Below, piece by piece: positions 54,501-61,169 of a stretch of 64,000 bases of DNA (position 1 is the first letter of the stretch; every line of letters starts with the position of its first letter). The translations under genes were made by a program, and so were the position numbers. This DNA comes from Symsagittifera roscoffensis (lineage: Eukaryota; Xenacoelomorpha; Acoela; Convolutidae), in the NCBI RefSeq assembly GCF_963678635.1, contig NC_087064.1:44935346-44999345 (forward strand), given 5' to 3'. The notes beneath the pieces are model-generated. The model saw only the letters and a list, made by a program, of their open reading frames with translations. It did no database searches and was not told where the DNA came from.

Positions 54501-57083
54501 TAGCGTGTGTATCGCCAGTTCTGACAGTTCTGATCCCGAGGTCGAATCCCTGTCTGAATAGGTGTTCATTCTCGAGCTTTCTGACTTATCATCCGTCGAA
54601 GGTGTTGTGCTGGAGACTGCACGCTCCTCCAGATCATGTCCGTATTTCCTTCGCATCCATCTGAACTCCCCGGACAAAACTTTGTTCTCTAGGTCCTGTT
54701 TCTCATCAGGAATTTTCTCGTCTATCTCGGACTCCCCGGACAAATTTCCTTGTCCCGGGTGTTGATCTTGTGATCGCTGGTTTTTCTCCTCATCCTTCTC
54801 CCCGGACAAATAGTCTTGCAGCAGATTTTGTTCTACCTCTTCACCCTCTTTTTCCCGGTCTACAAAGGTGACAGTCTTCTTTTGCTTGCCGCTCTCCCGT
54901 CCTTTCTGTCCGTAAGAAGTACTGGTTAAAATCTCCTGGGGTATTGAGGATACTAGTTGCTGAACTATTGTCCTACAATCCCTCTTGTTCTCTTCGTGCT
55001 GTTGTCTGGACGGCATGATCTTCACGTTCTCACTGACTGTTAGCGATGCCACTGCTGCTGTCCACTCGGGGTCATCTCTGGTCACTTCTCTTTCTAACAA
55101 TCCACCCAGCATCCGCATTACTTGTGGTGTGACTTGCACCGTTTTATCCAATAATGAGAGGCTGTTTATATTCATGCGAGAGAGTTCTTGCTGGACCAGG
55201 TTCGAGCGCAGCAACAAATCTAAGGGGACCGGATCCTCCTTGGACAGGATCTTTATCTCAGCTGCTTTCTCTACAGGTAACTCAGGATGCCCCGGAATTG
55301 GATGTCCAGACTTATCCAACCATCTCGTTAAGGGAAGCGCTTCATAAGTTTCTTTGTCCAGAAACGAGAATCCCTCCTTTACTTCCGCCTGATTGGCCTG
55401 ATGCTGTTCCAATCTTTCATAGAACTCAGTTTTCTTGCTGAGACTGTCAGCATTCTGATGTTTATCACGCATCCTATGTTCGATTATCATATGGTAGCCA
55501 TCCAATCTTACTATCCATCTACCAATATAACTCTGATCCATCGAGTAGGTCTTCAACCAGGATAACGCTCTGTTGTCCACGCGTAACTTGAAGGGAGCGC
55601 TCCCCAAGTATGCACGGTACTTTTCCACGAAGGTGACTACTGCAAACATTTCTGCTTTCGGTGCGCCATATTTCATCTCTGTGTCACTCAAGACCTTGCT
55701 GCCGTATGCAATGGGACGGAGAACCGTTCTTCCGTTCCATTCTTGCTCTTGATGCAAGATTCCTGAGATGGCCACCACCGATGCGTCTGTGTCGAGAACA
55801 TACATGCCCTTTTCTGTAGGCATGCCCAGCACTGGCGCTTCGCACAGTTCCCGCTTTATGTTCTCGAAAGCAACTTGTGCCTCATCGTTCCATTCGAACT
55901 TCTTCCCTTTGTTGCGCATCAGCTTCTGCATCGGATACACCTTGTCCGCATATCCTTTAATGAATTCACGGTAGTAATTGGCAAACCCTAGGAAGCTCAT
56001 GAGATGTGTGTCCGTTCTAGGAGCTTTCCATGTCAGCACAGCCTCTACTGCTTCCGGATCTGGCCTCACACCATGCCTGTCCACCATTCTTCCCAGGTAC
56101 TTGATCGAATCCCTAAGGATTTCACATTTCGATGGTTTGCATTTCAAGCCTGCTCTTTTCATACATCCGAAGACCTCATCGAGCCGGTCAATGTGATCCT
56201 CCAGGGTCGGTGTCGCTATGACTACGTCATCCACGTAGCACATCAAGAGATTCCCTAACTTTTTGGTCACTCCTGTCAAAGCCTGAGCCATCAGCCTTTG
56301 AAAAGTTGCTGTTGCATTGCACAAGCCGAAGGGCATCCTCTTCCACTGGTACAACCCCAATTCGCACGCGAATCCGGTTTTCTCCCTGTCCTTCTTTCGC
56401 AGAGGAACCTGCCAGAAGGCAGAACCCAAGTCCAATGTGGTGAAGAACTTTGCATCACCAAGTTTGGATAGGCTCTCGTCTATTCGCGGTATCGGGTACG
56501 CATCTTTAATCGTTACCGCGTTCAAGTAACGAAAGTCGCAACAAAATCTAAGCTGCCCCCCTTTCTTTTTCGCCATTACTACTCCGCAAGCCCATGGTGA
56601 TTTCGAGGGTTCTATCATGTCGTATTCAAGCAACATTTCTATTTCCGCTCGGCACGCTTCCGATTTATGTGGCGTCATTCGCCTTGCGCCTTCCCTATGG
56701 GGAACGGCGCCCTCTTCTAGTTCGATTTCGTGTTCGACGAAATTACAGCAACCGATGTCCGCCTTATGTTTTGAAAATACTTCGGCGTTCCGATCTAGGA
56801 GGTCCCGCAATTTTTCAAAATCTCCCTCACCTATTTTTCCTTTTAAATGTTCTATTTCTGGCAAAACCGGTTTGTCAGAATCTAGTTCATATGACGAGGG
56901 GCGTTCCGGAAAATTCGAGCAGCTTGATAAGCCGTCGTCCGTTTCGGATTTCATTGAAAACAATTTACGAATAGATTTTAATTCATCAATCCTCTTTAAA
57001 ATTTTATCTTTATTGGCATGATAAGGACAGTCTTTCACACTATATTTCTTCAAGTTTTGTGTCTCTTCATAGTCGGTCCTCAT
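51567..57083 (-). CDS. pol: Pol polyprotein: RT, RNase H, integrase, C-terminal macro-like domain
   Basis: Residue numbers count from the in-frame TTG at 57089 (1840 codons to the stop); the first ATG is 57083. RT spans about 150-340 with LDLGSAFWQ (D220), MPFGLCNA and YVDD (285-288). RNase H has DTDAS (433-437) and a C-terminal DKHQNADSLS. Then comes an unusual linker of about 450 residues with three LSGE repeats. The integrase zinc site is H1057, H1062, C1092, C1095; the catalytic triad is D1123, D1182, E1218 (D-35-E); a GPF module begins near 1359. Acidic linkers follow, then a C-terminal domain (about 1692-1836) with the layout of an OARD1/TARG1-type macro domain. The frame is continuous with gag through one UGA, so Gag-Pol is probably made by readthrough. 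Confidence 0.95.
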   Translation of the reverse strand: MRTDYEETQNLKKYSVKDCPYHANKDKILKRIDELKSIRKLFSMKSETDDGLSSCSNFPERPSSYELDSDKPVLPEIEHLKGKIGEGDFEKLRDLLDRNAEVFSKHKADIGCCNFVEHEIELEEGAVPHREGARRMTPHKSEACRAEIEMLLEYDMIEPSKSPWACGVVMAKKKGGQLRFCCDFRYLNAVTIKDAYPIPRIDESLSKLGDAKFFTTLDLGSAFWQVPLRKKDREKTGFACELGLYQWKRMPFGLCNATATFQRLMAQALTGVTKKLGNLLMCYVDDVVIATPTLEDHIDRLDEVFGCMKRAGLKCKPSKCEILRDSIKYLGRMVDRHGVRPDPEAVEAVLTWKAPRTDTHLMSFLGFANYYREFIKGYADKVYPMQKLMRNKGKKFEWNDEAQVAFENIKRELCEAPVLGMPTEKGMYVLDTDASVVAISGILHQEQEWNGRTVLRPIAYGSKVLSDTEMKYGAPKAEMFAVVTFVEKYRAYLGSAPFKLRVDNRALSWLKTYSMDQSYIGRWIVRLDGYHMIIEHRMRDKHQNADSLSKKTEFYERLEQHQANQAEVKEGFSFLDKETYEALPLTRWLDKSGHPIPGHPELPVEKAAEIKILSKEDPVPLDLLLRSNLVQQELSRMNINSLSLLDKTVQVTPQVMRMLGGLLEREVTRDDPEWTAAVASLTVSENVKIMPSRQQHEENKRDCRTIVQQLVSSIPQEILTSTSYGQKGRESGKQKKTVTFVDREKEGEEVEQNLLQDYLSGEKDEEKNQRSQDQHPGQGNLSGESEIDEKIPDEKQDLENKVLSGEFRWMRRKYGHDLEERAVSSTTPSTDDKSESSRMNTYSDRDSTSGSELSELAIHTLLVETRARNLDREVYQDPDSDRYLIPSERVFDNAADDLETIAVSKRSISLLPQKEVVRTDLQPFQQETQPLAKIWCVKMEEDTHQPNELNSQMRVMKTYLKARYRLSDLLRAQRNDRMTSNLKRWIENGAPDKGDLEEDSYRILRQYFMQKEGRLYLNKDGIVACRRREEDKVLYKYNAIVLPQLYQTELLFRSHDQMGHQGIDKVYQRILKRFEWPGMKKACEKWVTACLSCQQVKDPRKLRFPLQSIESSEFNEVVQIDHQKICMTDSGYNQVLVMIDHFTKYAEAVPCITASAEETCDHLINTWIARHGCPMTFQSDNGTAFVGELTKELMRRSQVAQAHSTTYHPQTNGLVERQNRTLVSMLRVYCSRYMTDWDRYLPQVMGAYNSTQHSTTGVSPHMMLTGHEKSLPLTFFYPEYEGKKTSPQVYVRDVIRRQQELNDLCRRNTQQAQARQRKRFDKKAAGAKAYSVGDYVWVFQNVIPPKGTKKLLKKWRGPFMITEVHQEGRFYRLSTGRAAHYENIKPHNPSTEDWCIPADMEERDYLMMDPACEVNEKGTREKNDGNEVVEEGADTPLDLDPNEQIEADDETLPYAEEDWQDSEQTEVPKNMEPDLPFTMQTRQKDGTRLRKKYNPYGDDFVVDRIDLKKIVEEVVGLEEITVSQDIDIVDDHNDEWVDDWSKPEVEFDDEQQQSNEQDLTNLRVLEWLNEMTSDPEKTSVTIQDVDRESAKYIKTERDDPSWAAQEGQLLIPASNLDLIPGMRSTGTPMDIFVRGVGVGLTHTENLIIKKLRIARETGNLEAETGEEPKKPDIGRVVESYFNLPNEYSSNIILTDSDFILTNRTCAVAITADMSFRTALAADFKREYKNVEFLWKQRPGIGGVAALPPAVSQIPGKYLCFLVTRATEKQHVDPENLVLSLTRLRDFLVEMDVKELSLPVYDPNRGRLHPRELYALVHVIFSDTNIQVYLHKKYYLSIG
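51582..52016 (-). other. Macro (ADP-ribose-binding)-like domain at the Pol C-terminus
   Basis: Residues about 1692-1836 show the order of macro-domain elements as in OARD1/TARG1: CAVAITADM, then ALAADFKREY, GGVAALPP, GKYLCFLVTR, PENLVLSLTRLRDFL, VKELSLPVYDPNRGRL, and a final VIFSDTNIQVY. The glycine-rich loop (MGxGIA in the enzyme) reads MSFRTALA here, so binding or hydrolase activity is doubtful. The assignment is from remembered family patterns. Confidence 0.65.
54666..54809 (-). repeat. Three LSGE-coding repeats exactly 66 nt apart
   Basis: TTGTCCGGGGAG occurs at 54809-54798, 54743-54732 and 54677-54666 (sense), spaced 66 nt, encoding LSGE every 22 residues in the RNase H-integrase linker. 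The same 11-12-mer occurs at 52189-52178 in another reading frame, and at 41420-41409 outside the coding region. Confidence 0.8.
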
Positions 57084-57119
57084 CGGCAATGCGTAACCAA
57101 GCTTCTTTCCACGCTGGAT

Positions 57120-57122
57120 TCA
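57120..57122 (-). promoter_or_regulatory. In-frame UGA between gag and pol (candidate readthrough stop)
   Basis: Sense context GTT-TGA-ATC-CAG. The frame after the UGA is open straight into Pol, with no second stop and no frame change. No strong stem-loop was identified by eye downstream. Confidence 0.7.
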
Positions 57123-60100
57123 AACCGTGGTGTCCAGTGTGTTCAACAACACACTGACACACAGTCCGTTTCGCGTTACCGAGAAGCTCCGGCCTAAAAT
57201 CACCGAACTCTGACTATTTGGATTCGGTACTAAGCAAACCTGTTTACTATCACTTAACGAATTTAAATTTCTCATTCTAAAAATCGCTACTACAGCTTGT
57301 CCTGGTTGTAACTTTACTTTTCTATCCAAAAAAACTGGTACCTTATTTTCATCTGTTATTATCCTATTAATGGGTCTCTTAACATACTTTCGGTCCGGGT
57401 TTCTAATCCGTATTAGACCGTTGTTCAAGTCAATCATCACGTCAAAGTTCCTGACAAAATCTCTGCCCAAGATGAATTGGTCGGCGTCGTCCAGATTCTC
57501 TACCACCAGGAAGCTCATCCAAAGGTTCCGTCCTCCCATGTGAAGGACCGTCACCGGTGTTCTTCCGGCTACGTAGATAGCTCCTCGATTTGCAGCGGCT
57601 AGTCGGAGATTCGTAGGAATCAGATCTTCCCGCGTGAAGCCCATTCTCTCCCAGGTTTTTATCGGCATCACACTCACCACCGCGCCTGTGTCCAGAAGCC
57701 CTGTGACTCCAATTTTTGTTCCGTTGGTGTCAAGCAGGTGTGCTGTCACATCTGCTTCATATCCAATATGTACCGCGTCTTGTTCCATCACGGCGTCATG
57801 GCCTATCCTGCGGACTTTGAGTTCCTCTTCACCCAAATAGATCTGCCCCATTTGGTCATCATCTGTTGTTATGTAAGTCCTGGTGTAGATGCTGATTCCA
57901 TCCACGTTCAGCATTATTTGATACGGCCCATAGACCTCCAAGTAGCGTCCATGAAGTTTCTTCATGCGAGGGCCACCCGTCGTTAGTAGTGCTCGCACAG
58001 CTCTCGACTCAGTGCGTGGCTCCACCTGCCTCAGATAATCTGCATATGTGTCCAAATGCATTAAAGTGAACTCTGATGGTTCACTCAAATTTCTTATTAC
58101 CTGGTGTCCAGCCACTGAGATTATCGACTGTATCTTCTTTCCCTGCGGCGCCATGCCGAACCTCTTACCGGAGATCACTTTAAGTTTCATATCTAAACTG
58201 CTTGGTGTTTTCGTCTCTTCGAACTCCGTTGCCTCGAAGGTATTCAGTTGCTCCTGAAGCTTTTCATTTTCCAGTTCAAGTTTCACTTTTTGTTCGATCT
58301 CTTTCGTCACCAATTCCTGCTGTACTCTATTTAAAGCATCCTTTGCGGCTGCCTTATAATCGATCTTGAAGTCATCGGCCGCAGTTGCTGGTTCCGGTTC
58401 ACGTGCTTCTTCTGTTACTGCTTGCATTTTCTTTGCCGCCAGCTCTTGAGGTTTGTCCTTCCTGCGTACCTCTGCTTCGCCCAAAAGTCGAGCCTTGCTT
58501 GCTTTCACTCCTGACAAAGCTTCTTCATGCCTTGGATGCTTGATGTCTGCCACTGCATCCCAGAATTGCGGACAATCTGATTTAAAATGACCTTCCAAGT
58601 TACAAAAGAAACACCTCGGGCCAAATTTCGCAATTACTCCTCTCATGAAATCCTCATGATCCAACTCTGACGCATCTTCGTCCTCGAGGCTAAAGCCTTT
58701 TGCTTTCATGCCTTGTTTGTAAGCTGGGCATGCTGACACATGATGGTCTGTTGAACTGCAATTAGCACAAGAACGTCTCTTGTCCATATCATCCCTCGGT
58801 TTGTACCAATTGTTCCCTTGGTTAGCTGGTCCGTTGTTAAAATTGCCATAATTGTTCTTGTAATATCCAGATCTCGAAGGAGGTTTCAACAAAAGATACT
58901 CTTTTGATTTGAGCCTCAAATCCTCCGGTGTTGGCGCATTAGTTGATAGTGGTGTGTAATGCGTTGCTAGCATCGTACGAAGTTCATCATTTTTCACACC
59001 ATCGATGACTTTTGAGGCTACGGCCAGGTTCATCCTTCGGTTTGACTCATCCGGTTGGCTGCGTCTTCTCAGCATTTCCAAATCATCGAGAAACTTGTCT
59101 ATTGTTTCATCTTCTCGTTGCCTCCGTTTCTCGAAGCGCATCATCGCCTGGTGCCCCTGCACCCCTGATCCGAAACGGTTTAACAAGATTTCGAAGATTT
59201 TCTCAGCAGTGTCACGTTGATACTGTTTCTTAGCCATGACACAGTTCAGGGCTGTCCCTTCTAAGTTGCTGGTGAGCGCGCTGCATTCCTGTCTCTCCGA
59301 CAAGTCCTCTTCCTCGAAATGCAGCTTCATTACCTCTATCCAGGTATCAATACAGCCATCAGATTCGTCCTTGTAGCATCTTGGCTTCTTAAAGACTCTT
59401 CTGGACTTTTCACTGAGTTCATTGGTTCTAGATAACCGCGTCAGGAATGTCTCCAAAGACCTGTTCAGGGGTTCAAATGCTGTGGCCATTGCCGTAGCAT
59501 CCCTTGAGTGTCCCGCCTGAGTGTCCTGACACCTTGTCGAAGGCTCTGTGTGCGGTGCATCCCTGCAATCCGAATCACCATGAGCGTTTCCCGCTTGGCC
59601 CATGTGACTCCTCCTCGGGCTTGTATGCCCCATGTTGCCAGAATCGCTTCTCCCGGTCGCATGTGTGCTTTGCGTTGGTCGTTCGTTCGAGGTTTGTCTG
59701 TTCCCCGTTGAACTTGCTCTACTGTTCGGGCCCCATGCTGTATTACCCCTTGTGGCATAGCCTGATGAACTGCCCCTGCCTCTAGTGGATCCATTTGTCT
59801 TCCTCCTTTGATGTTCATTGAAGTTCACCCTCGGTTCCCTGCTGGGACCTCCCGAGTTCGGCTCTCCTTCTTTTGGTCCACTCTTGCTGCTTAGTAGCCC
59901 GTCCAACCTATCCATGATAGCCTGCGTTCGCCTCTCCATCATCGCGTCTATCTTTGTGTCAAGAGACCCAAGAGACTGCTCTTGCTGAATTCTTAACTTC
60001 TCCATGTCGGCTCTTAAGCGTAACTCCCTCTGTTCCGCCTCTCTTGTCATTCGCGACAAGTTCCTCGTCATATGTTCGTCCGTTCTTTCTTTCAAGCGTT

Positions 60101-61169
60101 TTTCGCTTCTGCCAACTTCTTGTCTGTTGCGGTTTATTTCTTCCCGCAGACTTTCTCTTTCAATGTGAACTGCTCTTTCCAGTTCACTCATCCTTATCGA
60201 CATCTGTTCATTTTGTTCTCCTAAACTGCCCACTATGTTGTTTAAGGCTTCCTCTAGTGCTGCCCCGTTATCCATGAGTGGCGTCACTAGTGGTGGTGTA
60301 ACTCTGTCGGTCCCAGGTAGCTTCGTGCTGGTAGAGATCCGGGCCTTGACTCTCTGTCTTGACGTTTTATCATTATTTATTTCAGGATCCGCTAACGCGT
60401 TGCCAAGCCCTCTGGTTCTACTCTCTTCAGGTTGTGGCTCCGAACTTGTCCTAATCGTGAAGTCCTTCGCCTGGCCCGGCGTGTTTGCCTCTTTGCTTAT
60501 CGTTGTCACTACACCAAATTTATCCATGGTTCCAGTCTCTCTTCCGACGTGTGCCTCACTCTCCTGGATCGAACTATTGAGACTGACTTGAGATCCAAAG
60601 TCCCCTTGCTCCTCTTCATCCTCTTCCTCCTGGGACTCCCCATCGTTTCCTGCTCCTCCTCCCATGCTGAATGGAAAGATGTTTCCGAAGGTGTTCTTCA
60701 TTCTTTCTGAGAACGATGATGAGGTTGTTTGTTTTCCAGTTCCGCTTGCCATCATAGTGTTGTCTGTCGGAGATCTTCTAGTTGCCGTTACTTCAGTTGA
60801 GATGTCGGACAGTTCCGACATCTCCTCTCGATCCAACGTCCCGGTGGAAGTGGCAAAATCATGGCCTTGTTCTACCGGAGTAGATTCACTCGCCAGCCTT
60901 CTGCCTCTCCCTTCCAGTCCATTTACTCCCTGGTTGTCGTTCATGGTATGGTCCGTATTGACCTCCACTTCTAACAGTTCTCTTCGCTCTTCTGAGGTCT
61001 TTTGACTTCTCGTTTCAACCATTCTGCCTGAAACCGTCCCCTCTTTATCGGACCGGGTTCGCTTGATCCAATCCACAAAAGGATCGGTCATCGTTTTTCT
61101 TTGCTTTTCAGGTATGAATTTCCTAGAGCTATTACCTCGTTTTGGTATCCTTGACTTGTCTAAACTCAT
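57120..61169 (-). CDS. gag: Gag-protease polyprotein of the giant retroelement
   Basis: 1349 aa, much longer than a typical Ty3/gypsy Gag. The N-terminal third is charged and disordered-looking, with an acidic run near 180-190. A coiled coil spans about 305-420. A Ser/Gly/Arg-rich linker follows, then a capsid-like retrotransposon gag region (about 590-760; WIEVMKLHFEE, FLDDLEMLRRRS). Two canonical CX2CX4HX4C zinc knuckles are at C801-C804-H809-C814 and C853-C856-H861-C866. A second helical segment spans about 940-985. The aspartic protease has LLDTGA (D1160) and FILGRDF (1232-1238). Fusing the protease to Gag rather than Pol is unusual but known. It ends in UGA, in frame with pol. An ATG at 61169 opens the frame. 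Confidence 0.93.
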   Translation of the reverse strand: MSLDKSRIPKRGNSSRKFIPEKQRKTMTDPFVDWIKRTRSDKEGTVSGRMVETRSQKTSEERRELLEVEVNTDHTMNDNQGVNGLEGRGRRLASESTPVEQGHDFATSTGTLDREEMSELSDISTEVTATRRSPTDNTMMASGTGKQTTSSSFSERMKNTFGNIFPFSMGGGAGNDGESQEEEDEEEQGDFGSQVSLNSSIQESEAHVGRETGTMDKFGVVTTISKEANTPGQAKDFTIRTSSEPQPEESRTRGLGNALADPEINNDKTSRQRVKARISTSTKLPGTDRVTPPLVTPLMDNGAALEEALNNIVGSLGEQNEQMSIRMSELERAVHIERESLREEINRNRQEVGRSEKRLKERTDEHMTRNLSRMTREAEQRELRLRADMEKLRIQQEQSLGSLDTKIDAMMERRTQAIMDRLDGLLSSKSGPKEGEPNSGGPSREPRVNFNEHQRRKTNGSTRGRGSSSGYATRGNTAWGPNSRASSTGNRQTSNERPTQSTHATGRSDSGNMGHTSPRRSHMGQAGNAHGDSDCRDAPHTEPSTRCQDTQAGHSRDATAMATAFEPLNRSLETFLTRLSRTNELSEKSRRVFKKPRCYKDESDGCIDTWIEVMKLHFEEEDLSERQECSALTSNLEGTALNCVMAKKQYQRDTAEKIFEILLNRFGSGVQGHQAMMRFEKRRQREDETIDKFLDDLEMLRRRSQPDESNRRMNLAVASKVIDGVKNDELRTMLATHYTPLSTNAPTPEDLRLKSKEYLLLKPPSRSGYYKNNYGNFNNGPANQGNNWYKPRDDMDKRRSCANCSSTDHHVSACPAYKQGMKAKGFSLEDEDASELDHEDFMRGVIAKFGPRCFFCNLEGHFKSDCPQFWDAVADIKHPRHEEALSGVKASKARLLGEAEVRRKDKPQELAAKKMQAVTEEAREPEPATAADDFKIDYKAAAKDALNRVQQELVTKEIEQKVKLELENEKLQEQLNTFEATEFEETKTPSSLDMKLKVISGKRFGMAPQGKKIQSIISVAGHQVIRNLSEPSEFTLMHLDTYADYLRQVEPRTESRAVRALLTTGGPRMKKLHGRYLEVYGPYQIMLNVDGISIYTRTYITTDDDQMGQIYLGEEELKVRRIGHDAVMEQDAVHIGYEADVTAHLLDTNGTKIGVTGLLDTGAVVSVMPIKTWERMGFTREDLIPTNLRLAAANRGAIYVAGRTPVTVLHMGGRNLWMSFLVVENLDDADQFILGRDFVRNFDVMIDLNNGLIRIRNPDRKYVKRPINRIITDENKVPVFLDRKVKLQPGQAVVAIFRMRNLNSLSDSKQVCLVPNPNSQSSVILGRSFSVTRNGLCVSVLLNTLDTTV

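Noticed and set aside
57083-57089. Pol start at 57089
   Set aside because: That codon is TTG; the first ATG is 57083, and the frame is in any case continuous with gag through the UGA, so an independent start is not required.
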